Counted from the first letter of the stretch, positions 24,422 to 33,260 are shown. The stretch: 64,000 nt of DNA from Achromobacter pestifer (GCF_013267355.1 NZ_CP053985.1:5890001-5954000), one strand, 5' to 3'. Made by a program: numbers and translations. The notes: generated by a model from the sequence alone, not told the origin.

Positions 24422-25270
24422 TCAGAGCACGGCGCGCATCGGATAGGTGAACAGGCCGAAGTGCGCCGCGTTCAGGCCCAGGTGCGCCAGCACCGCCGCG
24501 GCCAGGCCGCCGTATTTATAGGCCAGGCCGTAGGCCGCGCCCGCCAGGCTGGCCAGCAGCATCCATTGCCAGCCGCCCGCGTAATGCGCCACGCCGAACA
24601 GCACGGCTGCGATGATCAACGCCGCCCAGGAACCCCAGGCGCGGCCGCGCCATAAGTCCGTCAGCCGCTGCTGCAGGTAGCCGCGGAACAGCGCTTCCTC
24701 GGCCAAGGTCACCAGCAAGGCGTTGTTGACCAACCAGATCCAGCCCGATTGCGGCCACTTGGGCGCCCAGCCGACCACGCCCAACGCCAGCGCGCAGCCC
24801 AGGCAGATGGCCACCGCGCCCGCGCAGGCCAGCAACGCCGCCGACCACGTGGCGCGCGGATTCGGCCCCGCCATCGGCGGCGCCAGCGCCAGCACCACCC
24901 AGAACGCCACCAGTGGCTTGTCCAGGTTCAGGTACATGCCGAAGGGCACGGCGTCCGGACTCAGCGGCGCGGGCGCGATGACCTGCGGGTTGTGAAAGCC
25001 CGGCAGCAGGTGCAGGAACAGCAGCGCGGCCAGCGTGATGAAGAGCGCATGGCCGGCGGCGCGCGCCGTCGCGCCCGATGCCGGCTGGACCAGCGCGGCC
25101 GCCAGGATCAGCAACGCAGGCCAGGCCAGCGCCACCGGTTCTATCGTGCCTTCGGTCCAGGCCCAGGCGTAGGCGGCGGCCAGCGGCGCCAGCGCCCAGC
25201 GGCGCGTGGCGGGCGGCCACAGCATGGCGGCGGCAATGAACAGGGCGGACCAGGGGCTGAGCAGGGGCAC
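24422..25270 (-). CDS. CPBP-family intramembrane metalloprotease
   Basis: A 282-residue membrane protein of the CPBP (CAAX protease/bacteriocin-processing, Abi) family with about eight helices. The three catalytic motifs are visible: EEALFRGYLQQRL (EExxxR) near residue 191, FGVAHY at about 220, and a last His/Asn region (LAHLGLNAAHF) near the C-terminus. These proteases act within the membrane. Some protect against self-produced peptides, but no bacteriocin gene is seen nearby. It is divergent from the MAPEG gene and convergent with nemA (16 bp apart). Confidence 0.9.
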   Translation of the reverse strand: MPLLSPWSALFIAAAMLWPPATRRWALAPLAAAYAWAWTEGTIEPVALAWPALLILAAALVQPASGATARAAGHALFITLAALLFLHLLPGFHNPQVIAPAPLSPDAVPFGMYLNLDKPLVAFWVVLALAPPMAGPNPRATWSAALLACAGAVAICLGCALALGVVGWAPKWPQSGWIWLVNNALLVTLAEEALFRGYLQQRLTDLWRGRAWGSWAALIIAAVLFGVAHYAGGWQWMLLASLAGAAYGLAYKYGGLAAAVLAHLGLNAAHFGLFTYPMRAVL

Positions 25271-25419
25271 GGACGTGGATGGGCGTCGAAAGCGCTGAGT
25301 GTAAACGTGCGGCTTCGCGCCAGCCGCGCGGCATGCGGGCTAGCCTGCATGCCGCCGTGCTGACGCCGCGCCGCGAACACAGGTATCCTGGCGCCTGCCG
25401 GATACCTGGGAGCCAGACT

Positions 25420-25794
25420 ATGAAATTGATCGCGTGGTTGATGTTGGCGGCGGCGGTGCTGCCTTTCGTGTCGGCGATCGTCGCCAAGGCGGGCGGAAAT
25501 AAGTTCGACAACAATGATCCGCGCGCCTGGCTGGCGCGGCAGGAAGGCTGGCGGGCGCGCGCCAACGCGGCGCAGACCAATACCTTTGAATCGCTGCCGT
25601 TCTTCTTCGCGGCGGTGCTGTTCGCGCTGTACACCCAGGCGCCGCCCGCGCACGTGGCCACGCTGATGGCCTGCTGGCTGGGCGTGCGGCTGGGCTATCT
25701 GGCCATGTACCTGGCGGGCTGGGGCGCACTGCGTTCGCTGGTGTGGGCGATCAGCGTGGGCTTCATCATCGCGATCCTGTTCGCGGGCGTTTAA
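25420..25794 (+). CDS. MAPEG-family membrane protein
   Basis: A 124-residue protein with four hydrophobic segments, matching the MAPEG family (membrane-associated proteins in eicosanoid and glutathione metabolism). The conserved element is ARANAAQTNTFESLPFFFAAVLFA (about 48-71), where the RxxNxxE-like motif binds glutathione in characterised members, and RLGYLAMYLAGWGALRSLVW later. I use ATG 25420 (MKLIAWLM); the longer open frame to 25279 has no conserved content. Bacterial members may be glutathione transferases or peroxidases; the activity here is unverified. Confidence 0.88.
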   Translation: MKLIAWLMLAAAVLPFVSAIVAKAGGNKFDNNDPRAWLARQEGWRARANAAQTNTFESLPFFFAAVLFALYTQAPPAHVATLMACWLGVRLGYLAMYLAGWGALRSLVWAISVGFIIAILFAGV

Positions 25795-25828
25795 GTAGTG
25801 GCGGGCGGCCGCGTGTCGCCCGCTACTT
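25793..25828. terminator. Possible bidirectional hairpin between convergent genes
   Basis: AAGTAG-TGG-CGGGCG (25793-25807) pairs with CGCCCGCTACTT (25817-25828) apart from a 3-base bulge. It sits between the ends of the convergent MAPEG gene and the small secreted protein gene. There is no good T-run, so termination activity is uncertain. Confidence 0.35.
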
Positions 25829-26257
25829 CCATTCGAACACGGCGCGTGCGGTGCCGGTGTTCTGCACCGAGACCTCGCGCTGCTGCGCCTGGCCGTTGTA
25901 GGTGGCCGAAATCCTGTAGTTGCCGGCAGGCAGCTTGACCAGCATGTAGGGACCTTCGGCCGTGGCTTGCAGGACGGACTTGCCGTGCGCATCGCTGATG
26001 GTGACGGCGACATTGGCGACGTAGTCCGCCTTGCCGTCGCGTTGCGCCGCGAACGTCAGCGCCAGCGGATAGTCCTTTGCCGCGGCCTTCATGGCTTCGG
26101 ATTCGTCCAGCCCGATGCCGCCGCTGACGTACTGCACCGACCCTTGCTGCTGCACCGGCGGCAGGCCGGCCTGGGCGGTGGACAGGATGCCGGCAAAGGC
26201 CATGCTGCCCAGCGCCATTGCGGCGGCCATGGTGCAGCGTTCTATACGCTTGTTCAT
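25823..26257 (-). CDS. Small secreted protein with carboxypeptidase-regulatory-like fold
   Basis: A 144-residue exported protein. The start ATG 26257 has an AGGAGA ribosome site and begins a signal peptide (MNKRIERCTMAAAMALGSMAFAGIL, cleavage near AQA-GLPP). The mature part has a QYVSGGIGLDESEAMKAAAKDYPLALTF segment, then a beta-sandwich region (YVANVAVTISDAHGKSVLQATAEGPYMLVKLPAGNYRISATYNGQ) that looks like a carboxypeptidase-regulatory or transthyretin-like domain. It ends in FEWK. No enzymatic residues are apparent; it may be a periplasmic structural or stress protein. It lies downstream of the NRDE gene on the same strand, but 119 bp separate them. Confidence 0.75.
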   Translation of the reverse strand: MNKRIERCTMAAAMALGSMAFAGILSTAQAGLPPVQQQGSVQYVSGGIGLDESEAMKAAAKDYPLALTFAAQRDGKADYVANVAVTISDAHGKSVLQATAEGPYMLVKLPAGNYRISATYNGQAQQREVSVQNTGTARAVFEWK

Positions 26258-26376
26258 GAGACTCTCCTGGATAGGACGATCTGCGCGGGTTTGTGCGCGC
26301 ATGAACATTTCGACTCGCCTGCCGGCGCGGAGTTCGCGCCTGCGGGTCTCCGATATCAACCGATTGTTTCCGCCGC

Positions 26377-27165
26377 CTAGGTAAGCGTACCGCTAGTCGC
26401 GCGCCAGGAAAATGTCAGCCGGCTTTCGCCGCTGACCGCGCCGTCCGGGGCAAAGCGCCTTTCATCCAGCTGTCCGGCGCCATCGTCCCGCAAGGCCAGC
26501 ACGCTGGAACTGCGGGTGCCATAGTTCGGGCTGACGATGAACGGGCTGCTCAATAGCCTTTCGCGATCCAGCGGCAGGCCGGTGGCGGGCAGGTCGGCGC
26601 CCTCGGCGGGCTGGCGGTCGGCCAGCGCGGCCATCAATGCGGGCAGGTCGGGCTGCGGCCCGTCGCGCAGCACGGCCTCGAAAGCCGCCTTGGTGCGGGC
26701 CAGCTTGGGCCAGGGCGTGTCCAGCAGATGGTTGGACAGGGCATAGACGCCTGGAGCCAGGCGCCGCGGGCCGCCGTCGCGGTTGCTGAGATACCAGGCT
26801 TCGCTCGCATCGCCCACGATCAGGTTGAAGCCGTTGTAGGCCTGGCCGGCGGCATGCACCTGCGCCAGGTAGTCGGCGGGGGAGGCCGTGCCGCGCAGAT
26901 AGTCTTCGACCAGCGCGCCGCGCGAAGGCGCGTGCTCGATCATCCTGCCCGGTTCGCGGAAGTTGGTCACCAGCGCATGGCGTCCGCTGGTCGTCGCACC
27001 CATCCAGCTGCCGCCGGCCAGGCCGTCGCGGCCCGCGTAGACCTCGGGCGCATCGGGCCATTGCGCGGCGGGCAAGGTGGGGCGTTGATGGAATTCGTCG
27101 CGGTTGGCGGCGATCAGGACGGGGATGCCCGGCAGGGCATGCAGGGCCAGTACGGCAAGACACAT
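26377..27165 (-). CDS. NRDE (TANGO2-like) family protein
   Basis: A 262-residue member of the NRDE/TANGO2 family. It starts MCLAVLALHALPGIPVLIAANRDEFHQRP, with the name-giving Asn-Arg-Asp-Glu at 21-24 directly after a hydrophobic strand; the near-N-terminal Cys2 is typical and suggests an Ntn-hydrolase fold. Other conserved bits are GGSWMGATTSGRHALVTNFREPG and SRGALVEDYLRG. The biochemical function is not established; the human homologue TANGO2 is linked to lipid and haem handling. It begins 3 bp after the FUSC gene and is the last gene of a YbaK-FUSC-NRDE run. Confidence 0.9.
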   Translation of the reverse strand: MCLAVLALHALPGIPVLIAANRDEFHQRPTLPAAQWPDAPEVYAGRDGLAGGSWMGATTSGRHALVTNFREPGRMIEHAPSRGALVEDYLRGTASPADYLAQVHAAGQAYNGFNLIVGDASEAWYLSNRDGGPRRLAPGVYALSNHLLDTPWPKLARTKAAFEAVLRDGPQPDLPALMAALADRQPAEGADLPATGLPLDRERLLSSPFIVSPNYGTRSSSVLALRDDGAGQLDERRFAPDGAVSGESRLTFSWRATSGTLT

Positions 27166-27168
27166 GAT

Positions 27169-29148
27169 TCAGACCTGGTTGGCGGGTTTGTCGGGGAGGG
27201 CTTTGCCTGGCGCGGCCGCGAAATCCGGGCCGGCCAGCGCGGCGCGCAAGGCTTCGATCTGGGCCGCCACGTCGCGCAGCGCGGGTGCGGGCGAGGCGAT
27301 GGCGGCGGCTGGCATGGCCGCGCCTTGCGCAACAGCGGCGCTCATCTGGTGCAGGCTGGCCGCCAGCTGCGCCAGTTCCGCGGCGCTGGGCGCGGCCTGG
27401 TCGGCGGGCAGCGACCAGGCAGTGTCGGAGATGGCGTTGGCGACGCGCTCCAGCGCGACTTCCACCGGCCACCAGGCCAGCGCGCGGCGGCTGACCAGGC
27501 GCGGTTCGGACAGCCCGCGTTGCAAGGCGATGCGCAGGTCGGACAGGCGCGCGTAGGCGCTGGCGCGCAGGTCGTGGCGGCTGGTGGGATTGGCCTGGAA
27601 TACCGTGTTCAGGTAGGCGGCCAGCGTGTCCATGGCGGCGGCGACCGCGTTGTCCAGGTTGCCGCGTTCTATCCGTATCCACGGCAGGTAGCCCACCAGC
27701 AGGACGATGCCCGCGGCCACGGCCACGTCGATCAGGCGCGCCAGCGCGATGGGCCAACTGCCCGGTTGCAACGCGCCGATCAGCAGCATCAGGATGGGCA
27801 GCAGGATGGCCGAAAACAAGCCGTAGTTGCGCCGCACCGACCAGGGCAGCAGGGACGCCAGCCCTGCCACCGTGAGCAGGCTGACGATGCCGTTGCGGTC
27901 CAGCGCCAGCACGGTTGCGCTGATCGCCACGCCCACCACGCTGCCCGCGCAGCTTTGCAGCGCCCGCGCGAATACCGAGCCGAAGTTGGGTTTGAACACC
28001 ACCACCACGATCAGCGGCACCCAGTAGGAGCGCGGCAGCGAGGCCGCCAGCGCCACGGCCTCGGCGGCGATCAGGCACAGGCCCAGCCGCACCAGGTAGC
28101 GCAGCGTGGTCGGCCCCGGCCGATAGGTGCGCGCCAGCACGCGCCAGGGCGTGCGCGGCCGCGCCGGGGGCAGGCCGGCGAAGGCGTCGGCCTCGGATAG
28201 CGCGCCGCCGTCCAGCAGAGGCTGCACCTGGGCCAGCGCGTCGGCCAGCGAGGCCATGCCGGCCTGGCGCAGGGCGGCGATGTCGTCCCGAGGATCCGGC
28301 GTCGCGTCGTTTTCCACGCGGTCGGCCAGCCGGTTCATGACGCGCGCGCCATCGCGCGGCAGCGCCCGTCCGGCGCGGGCCAGCTCCAGGGCGGTGTTGG
28401 TCAGCGGCGTGCAGGCTTGCAGCTGGGCCGCCAGCCGTGCAAGACGCGGCGAGGGGCCGGCCGCGCTGCGGCGGGCGGCCAGCACGGTGTCGTAGGCGGT
28501 CGTCATGGCCGCTTCCATGTCGCGCCGCGCGCTCATGGTGCGCGAGGTGCCGATGGCGGCGAACATGGCCGCCAGCTTGCGGTAGGCCATGGCGACCGCG
28601 GCGCGCTCGGGCGCTATCGGGTTGACCACCCAGCCCGTCAAGGTCAGCGCCAGGCCGAACAGGCCGCCGGCCCCCACCAGGACCGAAGGGAGCCAGGGCG
28701 GCAGGGTGGACGTCAGGCTGGCGCCGACGATGACGTAGGCGGCGAACTGCAGCGTGGCGACCGCGGCGATGTTGTTGAAGGTGCCGACCAGGCTGGCCGC
28801 CAGCACCAGCAGCGTCATGGCGGCGGAGGTCCACAGCCCGTGTCCCGAAATCAAGGTGCCGAGGAAATACCCCAGCGCGCCGCCGAACACGGTGGCGCCG
28901 ATCGATAGCGCGCGGTTGCGGTAAGGGCCGCCGTTGTCGCCGGTGATGGCGGGCAGCGCGCCCAGCGCGACCAAGGCGGCCGCCGCGCTCTGGTCCAGCG
29001 CCAGCCCGACCGCCGAAGGCAGGCCGATGGCCAGCGCGGCGCGCAGCGCCACCCAGCGGCTGACGGGCGAAGGCTCCATGTGCGCCAGGCTCATGAGCCA
29101 ACGCATGTTGGCGCTGCGCGCGGCATGTTTCAGCGAGGAACGGAACAC
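27169..29148 (-). CDS. FUSC-family inner-membrane protein (second copy)
   Basis: A 659-residue membrane protein of the FUSC/YccS-like type, with two clusters of transmembrane helices (about 25-180 and 345-500; for example YWVPLIVVVVFKPNFGSVFARALQ, the signature of the second FUSC repeat) each followed by a soluble helical region. Unlike the FUSC pump at 14375-16426, it has no adaptor, DUF1656 or outer-membrane gene beside it, so it may act alone or with distant partners. It is flanked by a YbaK-like gene (26 bp upstream) and the NRDE gene (3 bp downstream). Its substrate is unknown. Confidence 0.88.
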   Translation of the reverse strand: MFRSSLKHAARSANMRWLMSLAHMEPSPVSRWVALRAALAIGLPSAVGLALDQSAAAALVALGALPAITGDNGGPYRNRALSIGATVFGGALGYFLGTLISGHGLWTSAAMTLLVLAASLVGTFNNIAAVATLQFAAYVIVGASLTSTLPPWLPSVLVGAGGLFGLALTLTGWVVNPIAPERAAVAMAYRKLAAMFAAIGTSRTMSARRDMEAAMTTAYDTVLAARRSAAGPSPRLARLAAQLQACTPLTNTALELARAGRALPRDGARVMNRLADRVENDATPDPRDDIAALRQAGMASLADALAQVQPLLDGGALSEADAFAGLPPARPRTPWRVLARTYRPGPTTLRYLVRLGLCLIAAEAVALAASLPRSYWVPLIVVVVFKPNFGSVFARALQSCAGSVVGVAISATVLALDRNGIVSLLTVAGLASLLPWSVRRNYGLFSAILLPILMLLIGALQPGSWPIALARLIDVAVAAGIVLLVGYLPWIRIERGNLDNAVAAAMDTLAAYLNTVFQANPTSRHDLRASAYARLSDLRIALQRGLSEPRLVSRRALAWWPVEVALERVANAISDTAWSLPADQAAPSAAELAQLAASLHQMSAAVAQGAAMPAAAIASPAPALRDVAAQIEALRAALAGPDFAAAPGKALPDKPANQV

Positions 29149-29174
29149 GGCGGCCTCGTGGCGCGGCCTGGGGA

Positions 29175-29657
29175 TCAGGCCTTGATCAGCGGCGCCTCGT
29201 CGGGCGCGGCCAGCCGGAAGTAGTCTTCCGTGTTCAGGAGGATGGAGGCGTCCAGGCGGCCGGCATTGAACACGATTTCGCCGTGGCGCTCGCGCAGGCT
29301 GGGATCCACCAGCAGGTGCAGGTCGGGATTGAACGTGAAGGGCGGGATGGCGCCGATCTCGCAGCCGGTGAGTTCGCGCGCCAGGTCCTGCGAAGCCAGC
29401 GAGGCTTTCTTGCCGCCCGCCGCGCGGGCGATGGCGTCCAGGTCGGCCTGTTTGTCGGCCGGGAACACCGCCAGCACGTTCCTGCGCTGGTTGGAGGATA
29501 TCTTGACGCGGCAGACCAGCGCCTTGGCGCCCTGGCTGACCTCGGTGCCGCGGATCGCGGCGACTTCGACGGAGCGGCCGGCCGCGGCGTGTTCAATCAG
29601 GCGGTAGCGGGCCTGGTTTCGGGCAAGCAGGGCTTGCAGGCGTTCGAAGACTTCCAT
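29175..29657 (-). CDS. YbaK/EbsC (prolyl-tRNA editing) family protein
   Basis: A 160-residue YbaK/ProX-fold protein, a family of trans-editing deacylases that remove wrong amino acids from tRNA. Start ATG 29657 (MEVFERLQALLARNQARYRLIEH) is used; the upstream Arg/Pro-rich extension is not conserved. Features are HAAAGRSVEVAAIRGTEVSQGAKALVCRV and the later ELTGCEIGAIPPFTFNPDLHLLVDPSL, which in the family line the active site, where a conserved Lys acts (here in the GAKALV segment). Specificity cannot be told. It is the first gene of a minus-strand run with FUSC and NRDE. Confidence 0.88.
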   Translation of the reverse strand: MEVFERLQALLARNQARYRLIEHAAAGRSVEVAAIRGTEVSQGAKALVCRVKISSNQRRNVLAVFPADKQADLDAIARAAGGKKASLASQDLARELTGCEIGAIPPFTFNPDLHLLVDPSLRERHGEIVFNAGRLDASILLNTEDYFRLAAPDEAPLIKA

Positions 29658-29774
29658 GTCGGGGCGAAGATCGGGATGTGGCGGACGCAGGCCGGGAGTC
29701 GGCCTCGTACGCCGCATGATACGCCCGCCGCGCAGCGCCGCGGCGGGTGTGCCCGCCTATCCTGGTCGGCCGTC

Positions 29775-30494
29775 TCAGATTTCTCCGGTAAAGGCGTACC
29801 CCCAGCCCCAGACAGTGCGGATCGGCAGCTCCAGATTCAGGTCCTGGGCCTTGCGCCGCAGGCGGCTGACCAGCACGTCGGTGCGGCGCATCGATTCGTG
29901 GCCGCCGTGCGTGTCGGTGCTGACCGCGTCGGCGCGCGGCAGGCGCTTGTCGGCGGAGGCCGTCAGCTTGAGCAGGAACTCGCGCTCGGCCAGGGTCAAG
30001 GCCAGGCGCGCGCCTTGCGGACTGACCAGGGTCCAGGCCGCGTCCTGGAATTGCCATTTGCCGGCCGCTTCGCTGGGCGTCGGAGGCGCCGGGCGCGGCT
30101 CGGCGTCCGAGGCGCGCCGGGCAGGCGCGGGTATGCGCCGCAATAGCGCCTGCAGCGCGGCCGCGATTTCCGCGGAGCCCGCGTCGGGCGGCAGGCACGC
30201 GTCGGCGCCGCAATGCAGGCCGAGGATGCGGTTCTCGGGGGAGTCGAAGGTGGAGATGGCGACGATGCCCGCGGTGGTGTCCATGGCGCGCAGGCCGGCC
30301 ACGGCCATGCAGAGATCGGACAGCTCGGCTTCCATCACCAGCAAAGGGGTGCGGCGGGCCTGGAACAGGCGGAACAGGCTGTTGGAGTCTTCGCACAGCC
30401 GGGGTGAGAAGCCCATTTCCGCCAGCGCTGCGCCGCGGTGCGCGCGTACTTCGGGGTTGGGAGAGAAGACGATCAGGTCTAGTAGGTCATTCAT
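29775..30494 (-). CDS. OmpR-type winged-helix regulator with a degenerate receiver domain
   Basis: A 239-residue orphan regulator. The C-terminal OmpR/PhoB winged helix is clear (LVSPQGARLALTLAEREFLLKL ... RTDVLVSRLRRKAQ ... PIRTVWGWGYAF, about residues 135-238). The N-terminal ~110 residues have receiver topology, but the conserved residues are missing: the acidic pair near residue 10 is Ser-Pro, the phospho-Asp position has Met-Glu-Ala (VMEAEL, about 53-58), and the switch Lys is replaced in GADACLPPDAG. It therefore cannot be phosphorylated normally and has no neighbouring kinase. It may respond to a ligand or protein partner. It sits 132 bp from the drug-exporter operon, all on the minus strand. 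Confidence 0.85.
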   Translation of the reverse strand: MNDLLDLIVFSPNPEVRAHRGAALAEMGFSPRLCEDSNSLFRLFQARRTPLLVMEAELSDLCMAVAGLRAMDTTAGIVAISTFDSPENRILGLHCGADACLPPDAGSAEIAAALQALLRRIPAPARRASDAEPRPAPPTPSEAAGKWQFQDAAWTLVSPQGARLALTLAEREFLLKLTASADKRLPRADAVSTDTHGGHESMRRTDVLVSRLRRKAQDLNLELPIRTVWGWGYAFTGEI

Positions 30495-30524
30495 GAATCG
30501 TTGTGATCTGTGCAGCATGAGCGC

Positions 30525-30537
30525 ATGCATGATGCAT
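30525..30537. promoter_or_regulatory. ATGCAT-G-ATGCAT palindromic repeat upstream of the orphan regulator
   Basis: Two self-complementary ATGCAT hexamers separated by one G form a perfect 13-bp palindrome 31 bases upstream of the orphan OmpR-type regulator start. It could be an autoregulatory site. Evidence is symmetry and position only. Confidence 0.3.
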
Positions 30538-30626
30538 CGGATACAGCGATTTCCTAAACCTCGCACAACGCCACTTTTTTACCCGAATTCTCGGACATGG
30601 TTACGCGGGGCGCGCAGACGGCACCT

Positions 30627-32108
30627 TTATGGTGCGTCGGCGGGCGTTTCGTTCCACCAGCCGCCGCCCAAGGCCTGCAGCAGGGCGGCGGTGTCGGCGT
30701 GGCGCGCCGCGTCCGCCGCGGTGCGTGCGATGCGTGTCTGCAACAGTTGGCGTTGGCTGTCCAGCAGGCTGAGGTGGCTGATGCCGCCGGCCTGGTAGCG
30801 GCCCTGCGCGATGCGTTCGGCCTCGTCGGCGCGGCGCCAGGCCTCGTCACTGGCCTGGTAGGCGTCGCCGTCGGTCTGCACCGCGCGCAAGGCGTCGGCG
30901 ACCTGCCGGAAGCCCTCTAACACTGTTTGACGGTAACCGGCCGCGGCGGCATCGTAGGCGGCCTCGGCCGAGCGCGTGCGCGCGCGCAGTTCGCCGCCGT
31001 GGAACAGCGGCTGGACCAGTCCCAGGCCCAGGCTCCAGACGTTCAGGCCATTGGACAGGTCGCCCACGCGAGTGCGTTGCGAGCCGAAACTGGCGGTCAG
31101 GGTGAACTGCGGATACTGGTTGGCGACGGCCACGCCGACATTGGCCGAGGCCTGGCGCCAGAGCGCTTCGGCAGCCAGGATGTCGGGGCGCTGGCGGGTC
31201 AGGGCCGAGGGCACGCCGGTGGGCACATCGGCGGGCAGCGTCAGGTCGGCCAACTGCAAGGGTGCGGACCGCAGCTCGGCCGGCGCCAGGCCCAGGTAGG
31301 CGGCCAGCTGGTGCGTGGCCTGCGCCAGCTGGTACTCCAGCGGCGGCAGCGTGGCCCGGGTCTGCGCGACCAGCAATTCCTGGTTGCGCAGATCGGCCTC
31401 GGACACGCCGCCTGCCTGCTGGCGCTGGCGCATGATGTCCTGTTGCCGCTCCTGTGCCGCCAGCAGCGCCCGCGTGTCGGCCAGGCGTTCGTTCAGGTCG
31501 GCCTGGCGGATGGCGGCGGTGACCACATTGGCGGCCAACGCCATGCGCGCGGCTTGCAGTTCATGCGCCTGATAGTCCACCTGCGCGCTCGATCCTTCCA
31601 GCGCGCGGCGGTTGCCGCCAAACACGTCCAGCGTGTAGGACACGTCGATGGACGCGTTGTAGAGCGTGAAGGGCGGGGGCTGTTCGGCCACCGGCACGCC
31701 GAAGGCCGCGGGGTCCACCTTCTGCCGCGTCGCCGACAGATTGCCATCCACCTTGGGCAGCATGCGGCCGCCGGTTTCGGCGTTGAGGTCTTCGCTGGCC
31801 TGGCGCAAGCGGGCGCGGGCCTGCTCCAGCGTGGGGCTGGCCTGCAGCGCCTGGCGCACCAACTGGTCCAGCGCCTCGGAGCGGAACAGCTGCCACCATT
31901 GTGCGGGGATGTCGGCGCCGGCCTGCAGGTGCTGCGCGCCGGCGGCCGGGGCGGATGCGCGCGGCGCGGTGTAGGCGTCGACCCGAGGCGCGGCGGGCCG
32001 CTCGAAGTCCGGCCCGACCGCGCAGCCCGCGAGCAGCGCGCACAGGACGGGCGCGGCCAGCCTGTGCGCGGCGGCGGACGGAAAGGGCAGGGGCGTGGGG
32101 CGGGACAT
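30627..32108 (-). CDS. Efflux outer-membrane lipoprotein (NodT family) of the ABC exporter
   Basis: A 493-residue TolC-like outer-membrane factor. The signal peptide ends in lipobox ALLAGC (Cys29), followed by AVGPDFERPAAPRVDAY, the standard NodT beginning. Two OEP repeats are present (LEQARARLRQASEDLNAETGGRMLPKVDGNL; RQRPDILAAEALWRQASANVGVAVANQYPQFTL), ending in QAGGISHLSLLDSQRQLLQTR. It is the last gene of the tetR-hlyD-ABC ATPase-ABC permease-OMF operon, 6 bp after the permease, so it is probably dedicated to that exporter. It is the second operon-encoded OMF in the window. Confidence 0.93.
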   Translation of the reverse strand: MSRPTPLPFPSAAAHRLAAPVLCALLAGCAVGPDFERPAAPRVDAYTAPRASAPAAGAQHLQAGADIPAQWWQLFRSEALDQLVRQALQASPTLEQARARLRQASEDLNAETGGRMLPKVDGNLSATRQKVDPAAFGVPVAEQPPPFTLYNASIDVSYTLDVFGGNRRALEGSSAQVDYQAHELQAARMALAANVVTAAIRQADLNERLADTRALLAAQERQQDIMRQRQQAGGVSEADLRNQELLVAQTRATLPPLEYQLAQATHQLAAYLGLAPAELRSAPLQLADLTLPADVPTGVPSALTRQRPDILAAEALWRQASANVGVAVANQYPQFTLTASFGSQRTRVGDLSNGLNVWSLGLGLVQPLFHGGELRARTRSAEAAYDAAAAGYRQTVLEGFRQVADALRAVQTDGDAYQASDEAWRRADEAERIAQGRYQAGGISHLSLLDSQRQLLQTRIARTAADAARHADTAALLQALGGGWWNETPADAP

Positions 32109-32114
32109 GGCGGT

Positions 32115-33260
32115 TCAATCCAGGGTGCGGCGGTAGAACTTCACGGCGGCGGTCATGACGACCACGGTAAACAGCAGCAGCGGCCAGATGCTGGGCCACA
32201 GGTCCCACCAGCCGTTGCCCTTGAGCAGGATGCCGCGGATCAGCCGGTTGAAGTGGGTCAGCGGCAGCAGGTTGCCCAGGTATTGCGCCCACATTGGCAT
32301 GCCCTGGAACGGGAACATGAAACCGGACAGCAGCATGTTGGGCAGGAAATAGAACATGGTCAGCTGCATGGCCTGCAGCTGGTTCTGCGCCAGCGACGAC
32401 AGGGTGATGCCCACGGTCAGGTTGGCGGCCACGAACACCAGGGCCGACAGGTACACGGCCAGCAGCGATCCCTGGAACGGCACGTGGAACACGAAGTGCG
32501 CGGCCAGCAGGATGATGCTGGACTGGATCAGGCCGATGGCGATGTAGGGCACGATCTTGCCCGTCATCACCTCGATCGGCCGCACCGGCATCGCCAGCAG
32601 GTTTTCCATCGTGCCGCGTTCGCGCTCGCGCGTCATGGCCAGGCCGGTCATCATCACCAGCGTCATGGTCAGGATCACGCCCATCAGGCCCGGCACGGTG
32701 TTGTACTGCGAGATCTGCTCTTCGTTGTAGAGCTGGTGCACCAGCACGTCGAACGGCGGCTGGCCGCCTGCGAGGCCGGCCAGCGGACCGGTCAGGTCCT
32801 TCTGCGCCACGGCCTGCGCCAACTGCGTGGCCGACCCCAAGGCCAACCCGGTCGCCATGGGGTCGGTCGCGTCGGCCTCGATCAGCAGCGCGGGACGCTC
32901 GCCGCGCAGCAGCTTGCGGCTGAAGTCCGGCGGTATGGTCAGCACGAACAGCACGCGGCCCTGGGCCAGCGCCGTGCGTCCAGCGGCTTCGGTGTCCAGT
33001 TCCTCGACGATGTGGAAGTAGTCCGACGATTTCATCGCCGCGACGAAGCTGCGCGTGAACGGGCTGTGGTCGGCGACGATGACCGCCGTCGGCATCTGCT
33101 TGGGGTTCGTATTGATGGCGTAGCCGAACAGCGCCAGCTGCATGATGGGCAGGCCCACGATCATGCCGAAGGTGATGCGGTCGCGGCGCAGCTGCAGGAA
33201 CTCCTTGAGCACCATGCTCCACCAGCGCGACCACGAAAAGCCTTGCAGATGGCGCATCAT
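32115..33260 (-). CDS. ABC-2 type exporter permease
   Basis: A 381-residue permease of the ABC-2/YhhJ-YbhR type: one N-terminal helix (about 30-50), a large periplasmic region (about 55-185) and a C-terminal block of five helices (VILTMTLVMMTGLAMTRERERGTMENLLAMPVRPIEVMTGKIVPY onward). RERERGTMENLLAMPVRP is the typical cytoplasmic coupling motif. The E. coli YbhFSR exporter has two different permeases; only one is encoded here, so it may homodimerise. Its start overlaps the ATPase stop by 4 bp. Confidence 0.93.
   Translation of the reverse strand: MMRHLQGFSWSRWWSMVLKEFLQLRRDRITFGMIVGLPIMQLALFGYAINTNPKQMPTAVIVADHSPFTRSFVAAMKSSDYFHIVEELDTEAAGRTALAQGRVLFVLTIPPDFSRKLLRGERPALLIEADATDPMATGLALGSATQLAQAVAQKDLTGPLAGLAGGQPPFDVLVHQLYNEEQISQYNTVPGLMGVILTMTLVMMTGLAMTRERERGTMENLLAMPVRPIEVMTGKIVPYIAIGLIQSSIILLAAHFVFHVPFQGSLLAVYLSALVFVAANLTVGITLSSLAQNQLQAMQLTMFYFLPNMLLSGFMFPFQGMPMWAQYLGNLLPLTHFNRLIRGILLKGNGWWDLWPSIWPLLLFTVVVMTAAVKFYRRTLD

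Noticed and set aside
24422..25270. CPBP protease as part of a bacteriocin immunity or defence system
   Set aside because: No precursor peptide, ABC peptidase transporter or defence gene nearby.
26462..29101. An 879-codon open frame on the minus strand in another frame over the FUSC and NRDE genes
   Set aside because: Rich in Arg, Ala, Gly and Pro with no domain; it shadows the FUSC and NRDE genes, which have clear family motifs.
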